Shown here in pieces: positions 59,351-64,000 of a stretch of 64,000 nucleotides of DNA. Origin of the DNA: Methanobacterium sp. UBA375 (lineage in GTDB: Archaea > Methanobacteriota > Methanobacteria > Methanobacteriales > Methanobacteriaceae); assembly GCA_002495625.1 (NCBI GenBank), contig DAGC01000005.1, positions 62,001 through 126,000 of the forward strand, read 5' to 3'. Position 1 is the first letter of the stretch. Each line of letters begins with the position of its first letter. The notes beneath the pieces are model-generated. The model was not told where the DNA came from. It saw only the letters and a list, made by a program, of their open reading frames with translations, and did no database searches. A program made the position numbers and the translations under genes.

Positions 59351-61798
59351 ATGGCAAATACATCTAAAAGAAAGGCAAAAATAAAGATTACAGGAATGAA
59401 CTGTGCTTCATGCGCGCTTAACGTTGAAAAATCACTCAACAACCTGGAAGGTGTAGAAGAAGCTCAGGTGAACCTGAACACAGAAGAAGCAGATGTAAAT
59501 TACGACCCAGAGAAATTAAATTTACGGGAACTGGAAAATGCCGTAGAAAAAGCAGGTTATGGTGTTGTAAACGAAAAAGTAATTATCAAAGTGGGCGGCA
59601 TGAGCTGCGCTATGTGTGTGAAGGCCATAGAAGATGTTCTGGGTAAATTAAATGGAATAAGCCAGGTAAACGTTAACCTGGCATCAGAAAAGGCCTATGT
59701 GACTTATAACCCTAAAGTTACCACCATACAGGATATGAGGGAAGCCATAGAAGATTTAGGATACCAGTATCTGGGGATAGAAGGGGAAGAAACAGAGGAC
59801 CTTGAAGAAAAACTTAGAAAAGAGGATTTAAAGGGAAAAAAGAACAGATTTATAGTTGGTTTTGCTGTATCAATTCCCCTCTTATTCCTGATGTATTCTA
59901 ACGTGATGTTACCCATCCCCATGCCCTACTTCATGCTTATTGTAACTGTAATCCCCTTCATCTACGTGAGCTATCCCATATTCATCGCAGCCTCCAGATC
60001 GCTTAGAAATGGCCTCTTGGATATGGATGTTATGTACTCCCTGGGAATTGGAGTGGCATTCATTTCAAGTATCCTGGGCACCTTCCAGGTCGTGCTCACA
60101 CCAGAATTCATGTTTTACGAAACTGCATTAATGCTGGCGGCATTCCTCATGTTGGGGCGATACTTAGAAGCCCGGGCCAAGGGTAACACCTCAACTGCGA
60201 TAAAAAAACTCGTTGGAATGCAACCAAAAACAGCCACCGTAATCCGCAATGACCAGGAACTGGAAGTCAAGATCGAGGAAGTAGAAACCGGTGACCTGGT
60301 ATTGGTTAAGCCCGGTGAGAAAATCCCGGCAGATGGAGTAGTGGAAGAGGGTGAAAGCTACGTTGATGAATCAGCCATCACCGGAGAACCAGTACCCGTC
60401 CATAAAAACCCGGGAAAAAATGTTGTGGGCGGAACCATCAACCAGAATGGTGTACTGAAATTCAGGGCAACCAGGATAGGTAAAGACACGGTCCTGGCCC
60501 AGATCATAAAACTGGTGGAAGTTGCCCAGGGATCCAAACCACCGGTACAGAGAATCGCTGACCGGGCAGTGACCTATTTCATCCCCACCATCCTTACAAT
60601 CGCATTAATCTCCTTTATAGTGTGGTATTTTATACTGGGAAGCACCCTGCTTTTCGGACTAACCGTGCTCATCTCCATATTGGTAGTGGCCTGTCCCTGT
60701 GCTTTAGGCCTGGCCACCCCCACCGCAGTTACGGTGGGCATTGGCCGGGGTGCAGAACTGGGGATACTGGTAAAAAACGGTGAAGCACTGGAGGTATCAG
60801 AAAAAATAAGCACAGTCCTCTTCGATAAAACAGGAACCCTTACCAAGGGAAAACCAGAGGTAACCGATGTAGTGGCCAATGATCTATTGGCCAGTGAAAC
60901 AGACCGAAAAACCCTCTTAAAACTGGCGGCCAGTGTAGAGAAAAACTCTGAACACCCCCTGGCAGAAGCCGTGGTAAAGAAAGCAGAGTCAGAGGGAATA
61001 GAACTTATAAAGACCAGTGAATTCACCAGTTTCGGTGGTAAAGGTGTGAAAGCCACCCTGAATGATGAGGAGGTAATAATCGGAAACAGACTGTATTTTG
61101 AAGAAAACAACATCCAACTGACATTGGAAATCCAGGAAAACCTGTTGAAACTTGAAAGTGAAGGTAAAACAGCCGTAATAATAGGCTCCAACCATAAAGT
61201 TTTAGGATTAATTGCCGTGGCAGATACACTGAAAGACACCACCAAAAAGGCCTTACAGGAGTTAAGGAAGATGAAGCTCCAGGTGGCCATGATCACCGGT
61301 GACAACGCCCGAACCGCAGAAGCCATAGCCAAGCAAATAGGGATAGAAAAGGTTATAAGTGAGGTTTTACCCCAGGATAAGGCTGCGGAGGTAAAGAAGC
61401 TGCAGGATAAAGGTGAGATAGTGGCTTTTGTCGGGGATGGTATCAACGATGCCCCTGCCCTGGCCCAGGCAGATGTGGGTATAGCCATTGGAAGCGGTAC
61501 AGACGTGGCAATAGAAAGCGGGGATATAGTGCTTATAAAGGATGATTTGCTGGATTCTGTAGCTGGTGTGCAGCTTTCTAAGAAGGTGATGGGTCGTATA
61601 AAACAGAATCTATTCTGGGCCTTCGCTTACAACGTGGTGCTTATCCCGGTGGCGGCGGGTGTTCTTTACGCCCCATTTGGAATAACTTTCCGACCGGAAT
61701 ATGCGGGACTGGCCATGGCATTGAGCTCAGTGACCGTGGTTAGCCTTTCCCTGATGCTTAAAAGATATCTCCCACCGGCTAAATTGTTGAATAAATAA
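59351..61798 (+). CDS. copA: Copper-exporting P1B-type ATPase
   Basis: 815 residues. There are two N-terminal heavy-metal-associated domains with MNCASC (Cys18, Cys21) and MSCAMC (Cys86, Cys89). Eight membrane helices follow, with the intramembrane ACPCALGLATPTA copper site, TGEPVPV, DKTGTLTKGKPE (phosphorylated Asp), EHPLAEAVV (HP motif) and GDGINDAPALAQADVGIA. It exports Cu(I) (possibly also Ag(I)). AAGAGG precedes the ATG. A YHS protein and a lysine-rich microprotein follow on the same strand. Confidence 0.93.
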   Translation: MANTSKRKAKIKITGMNCASCALNVEKSLNNLEGVEEAQVNLNTEEADVNYDPEKLNLRELENAVEKAGYGVVNEKVIIKVGGMSCAMCVKAIEDVLGKLNGISQVNVNLASEKAYVTYNPKVTTIQDMREAIEDLGYQYLGIEGEETEDLEEKLRKEDLKGKKNRFIVGFAVSIPLLFLMYSNVMLPIPMPYFMLIVTVIPFIYVSYPIFIAASRSLRNGLLDMDVMYSLGIGVAFISSILGTFQVVLTPEFMFYETALMLAAFLMLGRYLEARAKGNTSTAIKKLVGMQPKTATVIRNDQELEVKIEEVETGDLVLVKPGEKIPADGVVEEGESYVDESAITGEPVPVHKNPGKNVVGGTINQNGVLKFRATRIGKDTVLAQIIKLVEVAQGSKPPVQRIADRAVTYFIPTILTIALISFIVWYFILGSTLLFGLTVLISILVVACPCALGLATPTAVTVGIGRGAELGILVKNGEALEVSEKISTVLFDKTGTLTKGKPEVTDVVANDLLASETDRKTLLKLAASVEKNSEHPLAEAVVKKAESEGIELIKTSEFTSFGGKGVKATLNDEEVIIGNRLYFEENNIQLTLEIQENLLKLESEGKTAVIIGSNHKVLGLIAVADTLKDTTKKALQELRKMKLQVAMITGDNARTAEAIAKQIGIEKVISEVLPQDKAAEVKKLQDKGEIVAFVGDGINDAPALAQADVGIAIGSGTDVAIESGDIVLIKDDLLDSVAGVQLSKKVMGRIKQNLFWAFAYNVVLIPVAAGVLYAPFGITFRPEYAGLAMALSSVTVVSLSLMLKRYLPPAKLLNK

Positions 61799-61841
61799 TT
61801 TTAAAATCCAGTAAGAACATAAAAAATTAAGTGGTGATAGA

Positions 61842-61991
61842 ATGGCAGTAGATCCCATATGTAAAATGGAAGTAGATGAGAGCGAAGCTAAATGGGTAAG
61901 CTCTTATAAGGGAAGAAAATACTATTTCTGTGCTCCGGGTTGTTTGAAGGAGTTTGAAAAAAATCCGGAAAAATACGCGGAGAAGGATTAA
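61842..61991 (+). CDS. YHS-domain protein
   Basis: A 49-residue gene just after copA: VDPICKMEVDESEAKW, then YKGRKYYFCAPGCLKEFEKNPEKY. These are the C...Y-x-F-C-x-x-x-C features of YHS domains, giving three cysteines for metal binding. AAGTGGTGATAG precedes the ATG. YHS domains often accompany copper ATPases and probably hand over or sense metal. It starts 43 bases after the copA stop and is probably in its transcript. Confidence 0.88.
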   Translation: MAVDPICKMEVDESEAKWVSSYKGRKYYFCAPGCLKEFEKNPEKYAEKD

Positions 61992-62066
61992 AGAGCCAAA
62001 CGTTAAATAATGGCCATTTGAAATTCAATTATAACTACCAAAAAAACCTAAGGGGGAGAATGGACG

Positions 62067-62219
62067 ATGGCATTATTTGACGATATAAAAAAGATGGCTA
62101 AAAAAGAACTGGACAAACAACTTAAAGGTCCTGACAATAAAAAAAAGGCAGGAGACCTGTTTAAAAAGGAATTTAAGAAAAAGACTAGGAAGGAATTTAA
62201 AAAGACCATTAAATTCTAA
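62067..62219 (+). CDS. Lysine-rich microprotein
   Basis: 50 residues, 18 of them Lys: ALFDDIKKMAKKELDKQLKG, followed by a repetitive DLFKKEFKKKTRKEFKKTIKF. AGGGGGAGA lies before the ATG, arguing that it is translated. The alternation of KK with F/L suggests an amphipathic, positively charged helix able to bind nucleic acid or membrane. I recognise no family. It lies 75 bases after the YHS gene on the same strand, so it may belong to the copper cluster or be independent. Confidence 0.6.
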   Translation: MALFDDIKKMAKKELDKQLKGPDNKKKAGDLFKKEFKKKTRKEFKKTIKF

Positions 62220-62287
62220 TTCTTTTCCCTTATTTTTATTCAGTTATGAATATCTAATTACTAGCTTCTAAACTTCTAACTAAATCG

Positions 62288-63871
<1,584 letters not shown>

Positions 63872-64000
63872 TTCAATTCACCTTCTGTTAAAAATAAAAA
63901 TGGAGTATTAAATAATTTTTTGTATAATAATTGATTTTTTTTATAAAAATAAATGAATAAAAAAATGGTGGAAAAATAATTTCCATTCAATATGCTGGTT

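Noticed and set aside
60574..61488. 304-codon minus-strand open frame inside copA
   Set aside because: It is antisense to the conserved catalytic domain, has a Ser/Ala/Pro-rich composition typical of a shadow frame, and no ribosome binding site.

Overview
The window looks like chromosomal DNA of a methanogenic archaeon of the order Methanobacteriales, most likely the genus Methanobacterium. The marker genes are archaeal or methanogen-specific: cfbD (coenzyme F430 biosynthesis), the DNA polymerase D large subunit, Sec61 beta, class I lysyl-tRNA synthetase, the AcnX-type phosphomevalonate dehydratase small subunit, geranylgeranyl reductase, TruD, cbiE and scattered his genes. The DNA is AT-rich, genes are closely packed, no gap exceeds 300 bases, and many genes have GGAGG/GGTGA ribosome binding sites. 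Order and genus are inferred from gene content only. No tRNA, rRNA, CRISPR array, insertion sequence or phage gene was seen.

Region by region. 1-8.3 kb: an unknown protein, an MtaA-like methyltransferase, a ferredoxin overlapping a geranylgeranyl reductase, two paralogous PAP2-like membrane proteins, a TetR regulator behind an unknown 389-residue protein, and a cysteine-rich ferredoxin. 7.7-13.1 kb: six minus-strand genes in a row (cfbD, nucleotidyltransferase-cupin fusion, hisH, AIR-synthase-like protein, pilin-like protein, anchored extracytoplasmic protein). 13.2-25.7 kb: sfsA, a Na,K-ATPase-like P-type pump, an FAD dehydrogenase, a YchF-type GTPase, an AT-rich orphan, a membrane GT2 glycosyltransferase, cbiE, a cupin, and a LemA/DUF2207 pair. 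26-31.6 kb: trkH, a small block of three unknown genes controlled by matching palindromes, a Get3/ArsA ATPase, nadE and cutA. 31.7-37.1 kb: leuS, a ferritin-like protein of the encapsulin-cargo type, a RibD/DHFR-like reductase, and an MFS transporter gene broken by one in-frame TGA, preceded by an elaborate fold-back leader. 37-47.1 kb: FAA-hydrolase, hisG, an ACT-ACT-metallo-beta-lactamase fusion, a deoxyadenosine-type deaminase, an HAD phosphatase, hisF, truD, a UGSC-motif protein with its partner, and a yeast-type cytosine deaminase. 47-64 kb: nrdD, polD large subunit, sec61 beta, purB, several small membrane proteins, the AcnX small subunit, an amidohydrolase, a copper cluster (HxlR regulator, copA, YHS protein, lysine-rich microprotein) and lysS.

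Most genes are housekeeping: translation, replication, purine/NAD/histidine/cobamide/F430 synthesis and ion transport. The best candidates for undescribed biology are: (1) the 27.6-29.05 kb block, whose two ends carry the same 23-bp operator sequence in inverted orientation, each about 25 bp downstream of a TATA box, flanking three unknown genes; (2) the 35.64-35.85 kb fold-back region with two copies of a 6-nt strand competing for one partner; (3) the cysteine form of the UGSC protein encoded just before a 395-residue unknown partner; and (4) the double-ACT metallo-beta-lactamase protein.
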